A stretch of 64,000 nt of DNA, taken from positions 210 through 64,209 of the forward strand of contig VWZL01000112.1 of assembly GCA_013396915.1 (NCBI GenBank). The letters run 5' to 3'. The position numbers and the translations under genes were made by a program. Each line of letters starts with the position of its first letter. Within the stretch, counting starts at the first letter, position 1. Source of the DNA: Stercorarius parasiticus (lineage: Eukaryota; Chordata; Aves; Charadriiformes; Stercorariidae). Below are positions 35,256 to 45,532 of the stretch, piece by piece. The notes under the pieces are model-generated. The model was not told the origin of the DNA. It was given only the letters and a program-made list of their open reading frames with translations, and searched no databases.

Positions 35256-35590
35256 AGTGGAGGAGGGGATGTGGCTGTCTCGGCTTGTGTCTGATGTTAG
35301 TTCTGTCTGAGGGTGCTGTTGAAGGTCGTGCCTTGTCTGTGGCCGTCTGTGTGACCAGCCGTTTCTATGTCCTTTCTGTGTGTGTGTGTGAGCCTCTTGG
35401 ACACATGCCTAGCTTTGCTTCTGGTTGAACCTGCAAACTGGGAAGTGGCAACTGCATCTCTCAGCCTAGGATGGAGACCCATCCTGCACTGGGCTCAGTG
35501 CATCTCAATGTTTTCCTGGGTCCAGAGCTGCTCATGGCAGTGTCCACTTGTAATATCCCTTAACAGTCTTTAAAACCTCTAAGGATAGAA
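35256..35590 (+). mobile_element. Probable continuation of the retroviral remnant
   Basis: This GC- and GT-rich stretch resumes the composition seen left of the CR1 (TGTGGCTGTCTCGG, CGTGCCTTGTCTGTGG). It includes a (GT)n tract at about 35374-35390 and then returns to AT-rich sequence. No retroviral protein motif is visible. Confidence 0.35.
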
Positions 35591-35668
35591 TTCCAAAGCC
35601 TCTTTCATCAAAGTTTTCAAAAGCTTTACTGTCCTTGTGGTCAAAAAAAAAAAGGTTTTCTGTATATA

Positions 35669-35742
35669 TGGTTCAAATTCATAATACAGTTCCAATTTGT
35701 ATATACAGTTCAAATTCGTAATACAGTTCATAATTCTGAATA
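35669..35742 (+). repeat. 18-19 bp minisatellite, four units
   Basis: Units start at 35669, 35687, 35706 and 35724 and follow the pattern CAGTTCAAATTCGTAATA with a few changes. They are too diverged to be a recent expansion. Confidence 0.85.
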
Positions 35743-36032
35743 CATCTTCCATCTTCTGAAATGAAGGCAGTAAAAAACTATATATTTTTTTTTGGTACTC
35801 CCCTAAGAAGGGAGTAAAGACATCTTAACATAGAAAATCAACAATCTTTTACTTCACACAAGAACAAAAGAAGCAATTGTTTTCCTCAAAACCATATATA
35901 ATATGTGAATACAGTTTCAAGCTGTTAATGATGGATGCACTTAGTTTTTGGCCAGGTTGGATGACCTGGTTGGAGGAATATACAGCTTACTGGCTTAAAA
36001 GAGAGTGCTAGGTAAAATTCCAGTCAAAATAG

Positions 36033-36083
36033 AGGTTGTATTAAATTCCAGACAGTATTAAATTCCAGGTTGTATTAAATTCC
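36033..36083 (+). repeat. 17-bp tandem repeat, three units
   Basis: GTATTAAATTCC recurs exactly at 36038, 36055 and 36072, giving a strict 17-bp period. Spacers are CAGACA- and AGGTT-type. A related single unit (GTAAAATTCCAG) lies just upstream near 36012. Confidence 0.88.
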
Positions 36084-36771
36084 GTTTCTGATAAGAAAAC
36101 CAAGAGACCTAGAGCTCCTCGCCCGCATACTTCCTTGTAAATTATTGCATTCAGACAATTAAGTTACTTTGAAATAAAGCAGGTGGGAAACCCAGATATT
36201 ATTTAGAAACACAAAATGGTTAGGTTCTTTTGATTTTATTTCAATGATGAACAAACAAATGAGACTGATTTACTCATTTTCATCCTCTCAGTTGAATAAA
36301 AAATGTTTGAGTTAAAGCACTACGCAGTTGAAAATTCTCTATCTCTGTCTGGTTAAGTGTGTAATGGAAGCGAAGTAACAGTTACTATTCTTAAATATGC
36401 ACACATTTTTTAATGTATTTACCTTAGAATTCTAGTTTTATGTAAAAACAGGCGTTTCCCTAATTATTCTCTTACTCCTCTCTGATGCTTCTTTGACCTT
36501 TATGTCACTTTGAAATACGGATTCCTACATGTTTTATAAAAGTTTTCTCCTTTAATCAGTAGGTCACTAAATATCAGTAAGAAGTTTGTTATTTTCTGCT
36601 ACTTAGAAAAAGCATTAATATCTGTTTGGAAGATGGAATTTTCAGCAATTAATGTCACTGATTACAATCTACCTCCTTAAGTTATGAAGTGGCTCCACTT
36701 GAGAAACATACGGGTATGCATGAATCCTAAATGTGGCAGACTTAACAAAGGACTCATGGGAGATTCGATAC

Positions 36772-36897
36772 CTTCTGGTGGAGCAGCTGGAGAGAAGTTG
36801 TGATAGTCTAGGCATCCCAAGTGACACTTGATGTCTACGTTCATGTTTGTTATGTTCAAATCAACTTGTTCAGTATTCAGTTTCAGCATGCTGACAT
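36772..36897 (-). CDS. Candidate 126-nt coding exon of an unidentified host gene
   Basis: On the minus strand the acceptor is CTCTTACACTTAG, with AG at 36899-36898. The donor is GAAG|GTATCG below 36772. One frame is open throughout (2 nt, 41 codons, 1 nt) and contains LNITNMNVDIKCHLGCLDY and then FSPAAPPE. Its composition is not the K/N/I/F-only mix typical of random AT-rich frames. It has the same entry and exit phase (1 to 1) as the candidate at 45425-45532. There is no recognisable domain or family. An alternative acceptor (GTCAG) would remove the first two codons. Confidence 0.25.
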
Positions 36898-38713
36898 CTA
36901 AGTGTAAGAGTCCACATGGTTAGCCAGGTGCCTGAGCTCCTATTATATGGGAGTCAGAGTGCATTCAGCAAATGCTTTCTGTACAGTAGTCTGACACTTT
37001 GGAGCAGCAGTGCAGTTCTGAAGCAAATCCCCTTATTGCCTGTATTTGCTTGTGTTTATTCAGTTCTTGAGTAGCTTTGATAAAGTCATTCCTTTTAAAG
37101 CAAGTTGAAACAGCAACTCTGTTCCAGGACTCCAAAACTCAGTGGAGTCATGTTTTTAACGAGTTTGTGGACTGCAGTACTATGAAATACTTCATCATGT
37201 TCTTACCCTGCACATGCCTACAGGATTCTGAAACTACTCAGAGTTCCCATAATATCTGAAGTAGTTCCTATGCTACATAAAGAGTACATATTGTTTGTTG
37301 TAGCTTGTTGCCTTTTTTCCCACACGCATCTCTTTTCCCTGTTCCTTTGTTGCACAGTGGCATAGCAGAAACGGTATTGACATTGTTAATTAGAGGCCAT
37401 TTGCTTTATTTTTTTGGAAGTGCAAAGCCATTTGCCTTACAAAACCCCACTCCTTCCCTATTAGACTTCTAAACACCTTGGTGTGAGAAATGACTGGGTG
37501 AACCGGAGTTCTAAACCAAATGCCTCTTGAAATGATACGCAGTTTGAGTGTGGGATAACAGTAAGGGCTTTGAAAGTAGGGAAAGGTTGAAAGCAGAGAC
37601 TCCAGAACTATTGATGACAGGGTATTTGTCACTGCCTTGACATCTGAGAAAAAGATTGATTGAAATATAATAAAGAAAAGAAGAAGCCATTAAACAAGTT
37701 TTTTATTTTTAAAAAAAGCACTTGAGCAATGAGATAAGCACCTGCTGCAACCTGGGAAAGTAACACTCTGCAACATTGTGCAGTACATAATTCAGGAAGT
37801 GGAGGCCAAAGGCCAAGGACTGTCTAAAAACTCAAAGATCTCATAGAGAGAAGAAAAAACTGTTAGTATGGGAATGGCTCCAGACTCATTGTAAGACAGA
37901 AAGAGATACCTGTCCTCCCTGCCTGCCCCAAGAGCCATGGCTTCCCCTGTGGTCCAAGCTCTCCTTCTCTGTCTGTGACAGTGCAGGCCCCTGACTTTTC
38001 CAAAACCCTTTGATGTTCCAGACAATTCTTCAGGACTGTGTATAGCAGTATGGCTGCATGTATGTTTTTCTCACAAATTCTGTGCATTTCTCTGCTCTTG
38101 TGCTCTAGCCCCTCAATAAGGCCTTATTGCACTCAGTTTGGTTAGTTACTATTTTGGGCAAAATCCTGACTTACTTTTTATTATTATTCTCCTCTCTAAA
38201 CCCCTTATTCTTCTTTTTTTTTTTTTTTTTAATACCCTTGGCCTTTTATTATTTCTTTTCTACTTCGTATTCTTGTTTCTGCAATTCCAATGGTAACCTT
38301 TTCTAATGCTCAGAAAATTCAAAGGCAAGTAATCTGAAGGCCCGAGAAAATTATACTTCCTGTAAATCAGTGCTGTGAAAAAAGACAAGAATTTCTCATG
38401 TAGGGGAATAACCCTCTGGCAGTATCAGGAGTTTGTTAATCTTATGATTGTTGCTGTGAAGGAAGGGACTAGACAGCAACACTACACAGAAAGAGATAGT
38501 TCTCAAGATTTGGAACCATATATGAGGCAGCATGACAGAGCAATACCTGTTACACAGAGAAAACTTTGGGTCAGAATACAAGCCAGTTGCTTTTCTCCAT
38601 AGCACCAAGGCTGTCCTTTACCATGAGGAGAACCTGAAGGTGTGCATATCCTGTGATAATGCTCCAGGGCTCCCATCCTCAGGTCCAACAGAATATCACT
38701 GTGAAGACACATC

Positions 38714-38756
38714 CAAGGACATCTTTTTATCCTGTCAAAGGACATCTTTTTAGCCT
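38714..38756 (+). repeat. 22-bp direct tandem repeat, two units
   Basis: CAAGGACATCTTTTTATCCT (38714 onwards, 22-bp unit) is followed at once by CAAAGGACATCTTTTTAGCC (38736 onwards). This is a local tandem duplication with slight divergence. Confidence 0.85.
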
Positions 38757-39436
38757 ACAGAAACAATGCTCAAGAATACAGGCTGGATATATGCTCGGCT
38801 TTTCATTTGTGTTTTTTAGAATGAGATGGAAGGGCAGTTATAGTGCCTTCTCAAGGAATTCTATTGCTTGACTCAAAGTTGTTAAGAAATACTGTGTATC
38901 ACTGGTCTGACTGTGACAGCCACTACACCTCTAAGAGCACATCTCTTGCTATTACATCCACACGACAAATCTCCCACATGCCTACATTACCAAATGGGGT
39001 ATTGTTCCCAGGCCCCAAACCCCAAGCTTCATCTCAATCCAGTTCAAATGATCCGTGCAGATCCCCTAACATGAGCACACACCAAAACCCTTCCACTCAT
39101 TTAATAAAAGTTATAGATTCATGATGCAGTAACATCACCATACACGGATCATATGGTAATGACACCATGCAAGGTGAACAACACCACTGCTTCACAACTA
39201 GAAGAGTAAGTGAATGGTTCAGGTTTTTTCATTTATTAGACTACAAAGGATGACCAGCTGAGGCAGTGGTTGTTGCTCTTATCTTTACTATTGAACTGAT
39301 AGGAAAAGTGTCTCTCCTCAATAAGACACTGAAGGTGATGTAGGGCTGTTGCTGAAACTTGTTTTGATCGCCTCATTCAATGTTATGCAGATGTGCTACA
39401 GGGAAACCAGTATGAGCATAATATAGTATCCTTAAC

Positions 39437-39555
39437 ACACATACACATGCACATGCACACACCCTACCCCACCCCACCCCACCCAAAGCAAAGCAAAGCA
39501 AAGCAAACCAAACCAAACCAAACCAAACCAAACCAAACCAAACCCCAAACAAACC
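39437..39555 (+). repeat. Compound microsatellite: CA-rich, (CACCC)n, (AAAGC)n, (AAACC)n
   Basis: A CA-rich lead gives way to CACCC units, then four AAAGC units and about nine AAACC units. The switches keep a five-base register across the units, which suggests one array that diversified by point mutation and re-expansion. Confidence 0.92.
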
Positions 39556-39980
39556 TGGAAGAACAGGGCTATAGATATGGAGTTTATAATTGTTTCCATC
39601 TACTTGCAGTTTTTCTTTCCTTGTTGCAAAGTTTTACATCATACATTAGATTGGTACTACCCGAGGAAAAGAATATAAAATCAGAGCCAAACAGATACAC
39701 GTGATCGGTTACACAAAAAAATACCTGTCTTTGTACTCATGTCAGTTTTAAAACTCCACAATAATCTATAAAGGTTACCCACACCTTGAAGGATACATAA
39801 AGTGGGAAAGGGTTTGGACACATATGCTTCAATAATCATTGAATAAGCAATGAATTCTAACTACCCGTTAGCTTCTATAAATGCTCCTTTTTCTAAGGGG
39901 AATCTTTAGAGCAGCCCTGCATGACCTTAGGTGTTTTGGTGGGTGTCTAAGGAAGGTATCTCTCCATCTCAAGTCTTTTA
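39556..39980. other. No gene seen between microsatellite and LTR
   Basis: AT-rich unique sequence. I see no domain, repeat family or splice-flanked frame. Confidence 0.5.
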
Positions 39981-39985
39981 CACAT

Positions 39986-40531
39986 TGTCTTGGTTTTAGC
40001 TGGGATACAGATAATCTTCTTCCTAGTAGCTGGTGTGTTTGGGATTTAGTATGAGAATAATGTTGATAACACATATTGTTTTAGTTGTTGCTAAGTAATG
40101 CTTATATTAAGTCAAGGACACTTCCAGCTTTCCATAGAAGCTGAGAGGGAACATAGACAAGACAAGCTGGCAAAAGGAATATTCCGTACCACAGTCGTCA
40201 TACTCAGTGTATAAATGGAGGTGGACCTGGGGGACAGGAATCCACAGGTACTGCTCAGGATGGGCTGGGCAATCAGTCATCAGGTGGTGAGAGCAATTGT
40301 ATTGCACCACTTTATTTTTTATGTTCTTTTACCATGATTATTATTATTATTTATTATTATTATTACTATTATTATTATTTATCCTCCATTACTGTTTTAT
40401 TAAACCGTCTTTCTCTCAACCCATGATGGTTTTTTTGTTATTCTCCCACTTCTTGCTACCCTGTGGGAGAGGGAGGGGAGGGAGTGAATGGCTGCGTTGT
40501 CCTAGTTCCTGGCTGGGGTTAAACCACAACA
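39986..40531 (+). mobile_element. Solo LTR with 5-bp target duplication CACAT
   Basis: This 546-bp unit begins TGTCTTGGTTTTAGC and ends GGGTTAAACCACAACA, with imperfect inverted termini and canonical TG...CA. The pentamer CACAT lies immediately on both sides (39981-39985, 40532-40536). Inside are an (ATT)n tract (about 40336-40382) and an ATTAAA signal (40399-40404) followed by a GT/T-rich U5, giving a plus-strand orientation. The termini and five-base duplication fit the ERVL-like LTRs common in birds. No internal retroviral sequence remains, so it is a recombination-derived solo LTR. Confidence 0.88.
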
Positions 40532-41033
40532 CACATCCTTTCTCCTAAATTTAGATCATATTGATTTCTATTCACCCATTGTGAATAGAACAATGACAGT
40601 TAAAGTAAGAGCACAGAAACTTGGCAAAATACTTTGTAAAAAGCAATTACATTTTCCTCATAGACAAACAAAAAAGAGATGTTTAGATTTACAAGAACAA
40701 AACCAAATATCAGCAATCAAGACACTATTCATATCCTTCCACTCCCCAGGAAAACCAGCTTTCTTCCAGCGTATCCTCCTGCCTTCTCTTGTATTCTAGC
40801 CTTTCCCTCTGGTACACAAGAGCTTCTCCCCTCATAAATGTGTTCCTGGACATGAAACCCAGTGAGACCTCCTACACTAGGCATTTGCATATATTTATAT
40901 AACTTTCTGTTTCAGGAGAGTCTCTAGAGAGGGGAAAACAGAAGGGAAGCAGCTGAAGAGAGTGAGGGGGACAATAAGGAACATTTCAAAGTCACCAGTT
41001 TTAGGATGATAGTTGTCTTTGTCTTCCCAGGGC
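40175..41033 (+). repeat. Copy 1 of an 859-bp direct duplication flanking a single N
   Basis: The copy runs from AGGAATATTCCG inside the LTR to GTCTTCCCAGGGC. It recurs at 41035-41893 (offset 860). The only difference I noticed is GGACCTGGGG against GGACCGGGGG (near 40228 and 41088). Confidence 0.95.
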
Positions 41034-41034
41034 N
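41034..41034. other. Single-N assembly join
   Basis: One N lies exactly between the two 859-bp copies, the same arrangement as at 15702. Confidence 0.9.
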
Positions 41035-41893
41035 AGGAATATTCCGTACCACAGTCGTCATACTCAGTGTATAAATGGAGGTGGACCGGGGGGACAGGAA
41101 TCCACAGGTACTGCTCAGGATGGGCTGGGCAATCAGTCATCAGGTGGTGAGAGCAATTGTATTGCACCACTTTATTTTTTATGTTCTTTTACCATGATTA
41201 TTATTATTATTTATTATTATTATTACTATTATTATTATTTATCCTCCATTACTGTTTTATTAAACCGTCTTTCTCTCAACCCATGATGGTTTTTTTGTTA
41301 TTCTCCCACTTCTTGCTACCCTGTGGGAGAGGGAGGGGAGGGAGTGAATGGCTGCGTTGTCCTAGTTCCTGGCTGGGGTTAAACCACAACACACATCCTT
41401 TCTCCTAAATTTAGATCATATTGATTTCTATTCACCCATTGTGAATAGAACAATGACAGTTAAAGTAAGAGCACAGAAACTTGGCAAAATACTTTGTAAA
41501 AAGCAATTACATTTTCCTCATAGACAAACAAAAAAGAGATGTTTAGATTTACAAGAACAAAACCAAATATCAGCAATCAAGACACTATTCATATCCTTCC
41601 ACTCCCCAGGAAAACCAGCTTTCTTCCAGCGTATCCTCCTGCCTTCTCTTGTATTCTAGCCTTTCCCTCTGGTACACAAGAGCTTCTCCCCTCATAAATG
41701 TGTTCCTGGACATGAAACCCAGTGAGACCTCCTACACTAGGCATTTGCATATATTTATATAACTTTCTGTTTCAGGAGAGTCTCTAGAGAGGGGAAAACA
41801 GAAGGGAAGCAGCTGAAGAGAGTGAGGGGGACAATAAGGAACATTTCAAAGTCACCAGTTTTAGGATGATAGTTGTCTTTGTCTTCCCAGGGC
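41035..41893 (+). repeat. Copy 2 of the 859-bp duplication
   Basis: It contains the right-hand two-thirds of the solo LTR (41035-41391), its CACAT flank (41392-41396) and about 500 bp of flanking DNA, then runs on into unique sequence. The target-site flank is also duplicated, so this cannot be a second LTR insertion. Confidence 0.95.
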
Positions 41894-42846
41894 AGAGTTC
41901 AGTTCTTTACAAGTGACTGTTCATTCAAGGACATACAAGCAAGTGCTGTCATCTTTTAGTATGTGTCCAGGGACTGATCATTACACTTATACGTCAGCTG
42001 CATATGTGCCTTTATGTGGTTTATCTGGGGTTTTAGTATGTATTTATTTGTTGTATGTTTTTCTGAATGACCTTCTGATATTATTTGGAACAGCAGTGTC
42101 CTATTGGCCACCTATTAAATAACACTGCAGAGCTTACACGAGACACCTGCTTTTTAAATTGTTATAGTCAGATGATATGAATCTCCTCCTAAGTGGTCCA
42201 GGCAAGAATGATGACGTGACCTCTGTATAATATTGAATACTAGCAATAGAGTTGCATGATATTTGCACTTTTTTTGATTTTATTGTTATTTTTAAATTAT
42301 ATTTTAAAACACTGTGTTTCTTTTCAGGAGTTTAGTCCTGACCTGAGTTGGAATAATAAATGTCCCCAAACTGGTGAAACAGAAGATGTTAAAATCTCTT
42401 TACCTTCTTTATATGACAAGATATAAAGAAGAGTGTTTCAAGGTGACTGGACCAAAAGATGACTCCTGGTTAGCTATCTCAAAACACAAAACATAGTCAT
42501 AATGTTCCCTGAAATACTGATCAGGAATGATATCAAGTGCAGGCAAGAAGAAACGAACAATAAAAATTGTAAAATGTCTGCAGAGCATGCTCCCAGAGAG
42601 TTCCAGATTTTTGTAATTTGGCTGAGTCACCTTGGTTGTAAAGCAAATAAAAGATTACTTTCTGTTACTAGTTTTAGAGGCTTTCTGAAATTAAGCTTGT
42701 TAAAACATTCCATATGAATGTTATCTAAATTCCTGGTCTGTGCGCAGTAACGAAGTAATACTATACTATTTATTAATTGTATCTATCTCTTAGGTATTAC
42801 TAATCAGTGCTAGGAAAAAGAAAGAGAAAAATATTCTGTGGTTTAA
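41894..42846. other. No confident gene up to the gap
   Basis: AT-rich sequence. A minus-strand open frame (42630-42409, with residues CFEIANQESSFGPVTLKHSS) follows an acceptor-like TATTTCAG but meets a stop before the nearest donor-like site. I do not call it an exon. Confidence 0.45.
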
Positions 42847-43348
42847 NNNNNNNNNNNNNNNNNNNNNNNNNNNNNNNNNNNNNNNNNNNNNNNNNNNNNN
42901 NNNNNNNNNNNNNNNNNNNNNNNNNNNNNNNNNNNNNNNNNNNNNNNNNNNNNNNNNNNNNNNNNNNNNNNNNNNNNNNNNNNNNNNNNNNNNNNNNNNN
43001 NNNNNNNNNNNNNNNNNNNNNNNNNNNNNNNNNNNNNNNNNNNNNNNNNNNNNNNNNNNNNNNNNNNNNNNNNNNNNNNNNNNNNNNNNNNNNNNNNNNN
43101 NNNNNNNNNNNNNNNNNNNNNNNNNNNNNNNNNNNNNNNNNNNNNNNNNNNNNNNNNNNNNNNNNNNNNNNNNNNNNNNNNNNNNNNNNNNNNNNNNNNN
43201 NNNNNNNNNNNNNNNNNNNNNNNNNNNNNNNNNNNNNNNNNNNNNNNNNNNNNNNNNNNNNNNNNNNNNNNNNNNNNNNNNNNNNNNNNNNNNNNNNNNN
43301 NNNNNNNNNNNNNNNNNNNNNNNNNNNNNNNNNNNNNNNNNNNNNNNN
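42847..43348. other. 502-base assembly gap
   Basis: A run of N. Open frames that cross it are artefacts. The duplicated segment on its right side suggests the gap lies beside an unmerged contig overlap. Confidence 0.99.
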
Positions 43349-43548
43349 ACCATAAAGGTACTCTGTACTTAGTCACACACAGCTCATGATATAAACATAA
43401 AATAAATAAATAAATAAATAAATAAATCCCTCCTTTTGTACAAAGGAAATTTGAAATACAGTAGGAGAAAATTTATTAAATTTATCTTAATTACAAAATT
43501 AAAAATAAAAAATTACCATGAAGATTGATGATCCAACCATGAAGATTC
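43349..43548 (+). repeat. Copy 1 of a 200-bp direct duplication
   Basis: It begins at the gap edge (ACCATAAAGGTACTCTG) and ends GAAGATTC before the N at 43549. It recurs at 43577-43776 (offset 228) with no mismatch that I can see. It includes an (AAAT)n microsatellite (about 43400-43428). Confidence 0.95.
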
Positions 43549-43549
43549 N
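43549..43549. other. Single-N assembly join
   Basis: One N precedes 27 bases (43550-43576) that are absent before copy 1. Those 27 bases probably belong in the right end of the 502-base gap. Confidence 0.85.
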
Positions 43550-43576
43550 GATGCCAGTGATGAATAGCACTCCCTG

Positions 43577-43776
43577 ACCATAAAGGTACTCTGTACTTAG
43601 TCACACACAGCTCATGATATAAACATAAAATAAATAAATAAATAAATAAATAAATCCCTCCTTTTGTACAAAGGAAATTTGAAATACAGTAGGAGAAAAT
43701 TTATTAAATTTATCTTAATTACAAAATTAAAAATAAAAAATTACCATGAAGATTGATGATCCAACCATGAAGATTC
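43577..43776 (+). repeat. Copy 2 of the 200-bp duplication
   Basis: It matches copy 1 and continues into unique sequence from 43777 (TGTGACCAGACAATT). Confidence 0.95.
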
Positions 43777-44719
43777 TGTGACCAGACAATTTACTTAGCA
43801 GAAGCAGTCATTATGATTTCTCCTTTTGGATCTTAATACACAAAATCTTCTGCTGGCTGATGTCCACATAGTATACATATATTGGGAAAATGATATTAAA
43901 TTTGTCTGCCTTGTCAAGCTTATTTTTATATAGTGGATGCATCAGTTAGACAAGTTTTATTCAAATTTAAACAACTAACGTTTGAACTTAAATTGTATTC
44001 AAGATAATAGCATATAACAAAGAGAGATAGGTAATTATTGGATAGTAGGGAAATGGATGTTTGCTTGCATTTTATTTCTCTTCTTGTCAGAACTACTCTG
44101 TGAAAGTTTGATGTTCCCGAAATGCTTTGACTCAAATTTGATTGATAAACAGTCATGGAAGACTCTGAAGAAAATTAAAGATGCCTTGTCAAGCTGCTTT
44201 TCATTATGGCAATGATATTTTATATTTTCTACAGTATTTTTCTCTTTTTTCTCCCTCCCCCTCTCCTTCCCCTCTTTCCATTAATACATGCATGCTTGAA
44301 AAGTATATAGAAATTATACATAGTTTAAGAAATAAAAGTTGTTGGTGTATATAACTACCATAATATCACCATGTCATATTGTATTTGTGCGTTTGTATTG
44401 CGTGGGGTTTTTTTATTTTTCTCTCACTCTGTGTATTGTTGTCTTACAATGTATTGATTCAAATGATAATTCTGTTTGATAAGTCTAACTCATAAATGAA
44501 GTACTACATAACCCTGAAGGATTTAGTATCAATTAACTAGTTTTACAAAGGGGACACTATAAGTAGTCAACAATCAAAAAACATCCTTTTAATGTATATA
44601 AGGTTTTTCTCTATGTGTTCCCCAGTATGTCATATAATGCAGTCTGCAAATGAATACCAATGATGCACTTCAAAGTTGAATATTTAGCTATTAATTTTCA
44701 GCAGTTAAACAAAACCTAC

Positions 44720-44898
44720 CAAATCCAGCTGTCTGAACTCAGTAACTTTGCAAAATGGTTTGAAGCTTTGGATCTTTTCTTTATGTTGGAAACAGAATGT
44801 GACACCACTATCTACAGTGTATCTATAGTCTAAGCAATATATACGCATAGTAAATAAATGGTTCCTTTTGGCCTTTTTCCTGTAGGAAACGTCCAACT
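44720..44898 (-). CDS. Candidate coding exon B (179 nt), unidentified host gene
   Basis: On the minus strand the acceptor is TTATGTTGCTTAG (AG at 44900-44899) and the donor is TTG|GTAGGT just below 44720. One frame stays open over 59 codons. It contains KKAKRNHLFTMRIYCLDY, then RYTVDSGVTFCFQHKEKI and VTEFRQLDL. Its first two bases (AG) would complete a GAG codon with the single G that ends the candidate at 45425-45532, and the open frame is the one this junction requires. I recognise no family. The pyrimidine tract is only moderate. Confidence 0.27.
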
Positions 44899-45424
44899 CT
44901 AAGCAACATAAGAATTTTACCAAAAATTATAAAAGTGGTCAGAAAAATACCTGATTGATGTTTCTCTAAATGTTAAGGTAAATTGCTTGGGTTATCAATA
45001 TTTTTATCTTAATGACTGTCTTTACTAAAATTAAAAAAGTATGATAATCCTTATAAAAAACCAGAAGAACTTTAACAGTCTTTGAGTTGTTAGAAAAAGC
45101 ACCCCAACTGTTTCCTGTTATTAAAGTTCTCTGAGGAGAAGAACCATTTGTAAATGCACAAATAGGCATAAAGTTCACAAAACACTGCTGCATAAAGATG
45201 CATTTTCTAAAAATATAAACAAAAAGATTACTTATGAAAGCACAGATTTCTTTATTATGACATAAGAACATTGCTCAGTTGCAGGAATAAAACTGTACCT
45301 TTTCCTTTTGAAAAATATGCTCCTCTCTTATTTAGGTTCTAGATACCTTCAAGGATATGTTTTTAAAACATTTATCTGAAACTGTGCCACAGTTTTGTGC
45401 ACATATTCATTCATTTAAACAAAC

Positions 45425-45532
45425 CTTTGCTGAATGCGTGGCGCTTAAGTTTTGCCTGTATCTTTTCAGGCACTACCATGTAACTTGAGTCAGGTTCTCC
45501 ATTGATTTTCCTCAGTGTCTGCAAGTCAATCT
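45425..45532 (-). CDS. Candidate coding exon A (108 nt), unidentified host gene
   Basis: On the minus strand the acceptor is TTTTGCTCCTTTCAG (AG at 45534-45533), a strong pyrimidine tract. The donor is AAAG|GTTTGT. The open frame (2 nt, 35 codons, 1 nt) reads IDLQT, then LRKINGEPDSSYMVVPEKI and QAKLKRHAFSK. It has CpG codons and a mixed composition that is unusual for random AT-rich DNA. The intron to the next candidate would be 526 bp. An upstream partner is uncertain: a TTACAG acceptor near 45700 is followed by a very short open stretch. Confidence 0.3.

Larger units (their letters stand above)
36084..39436. other. No confident gene; AT-rich, one candidate exon and a short direct repeat
   Basis: Repeat-poor sequence with a T run at about 38214-38231. 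The candidate exon at 36772-36897 and the 22-bp direct repeat at 38714-38756 are listed separately. Overlapping open frames near 38375-38871 on both strands have no domain. Confidence 0.5.

Noticed and set aside
40297..41408. Two identical 83-codon open frames at 40297 and 41157
   Set aside because: They are the same LTR sequence copied by the single-N duplication. The frame is driven by the (ATT)n tract.
42790..43376. Open frames of about 180 codons
   Set aside because: They consist of the N gap and are artefacts.
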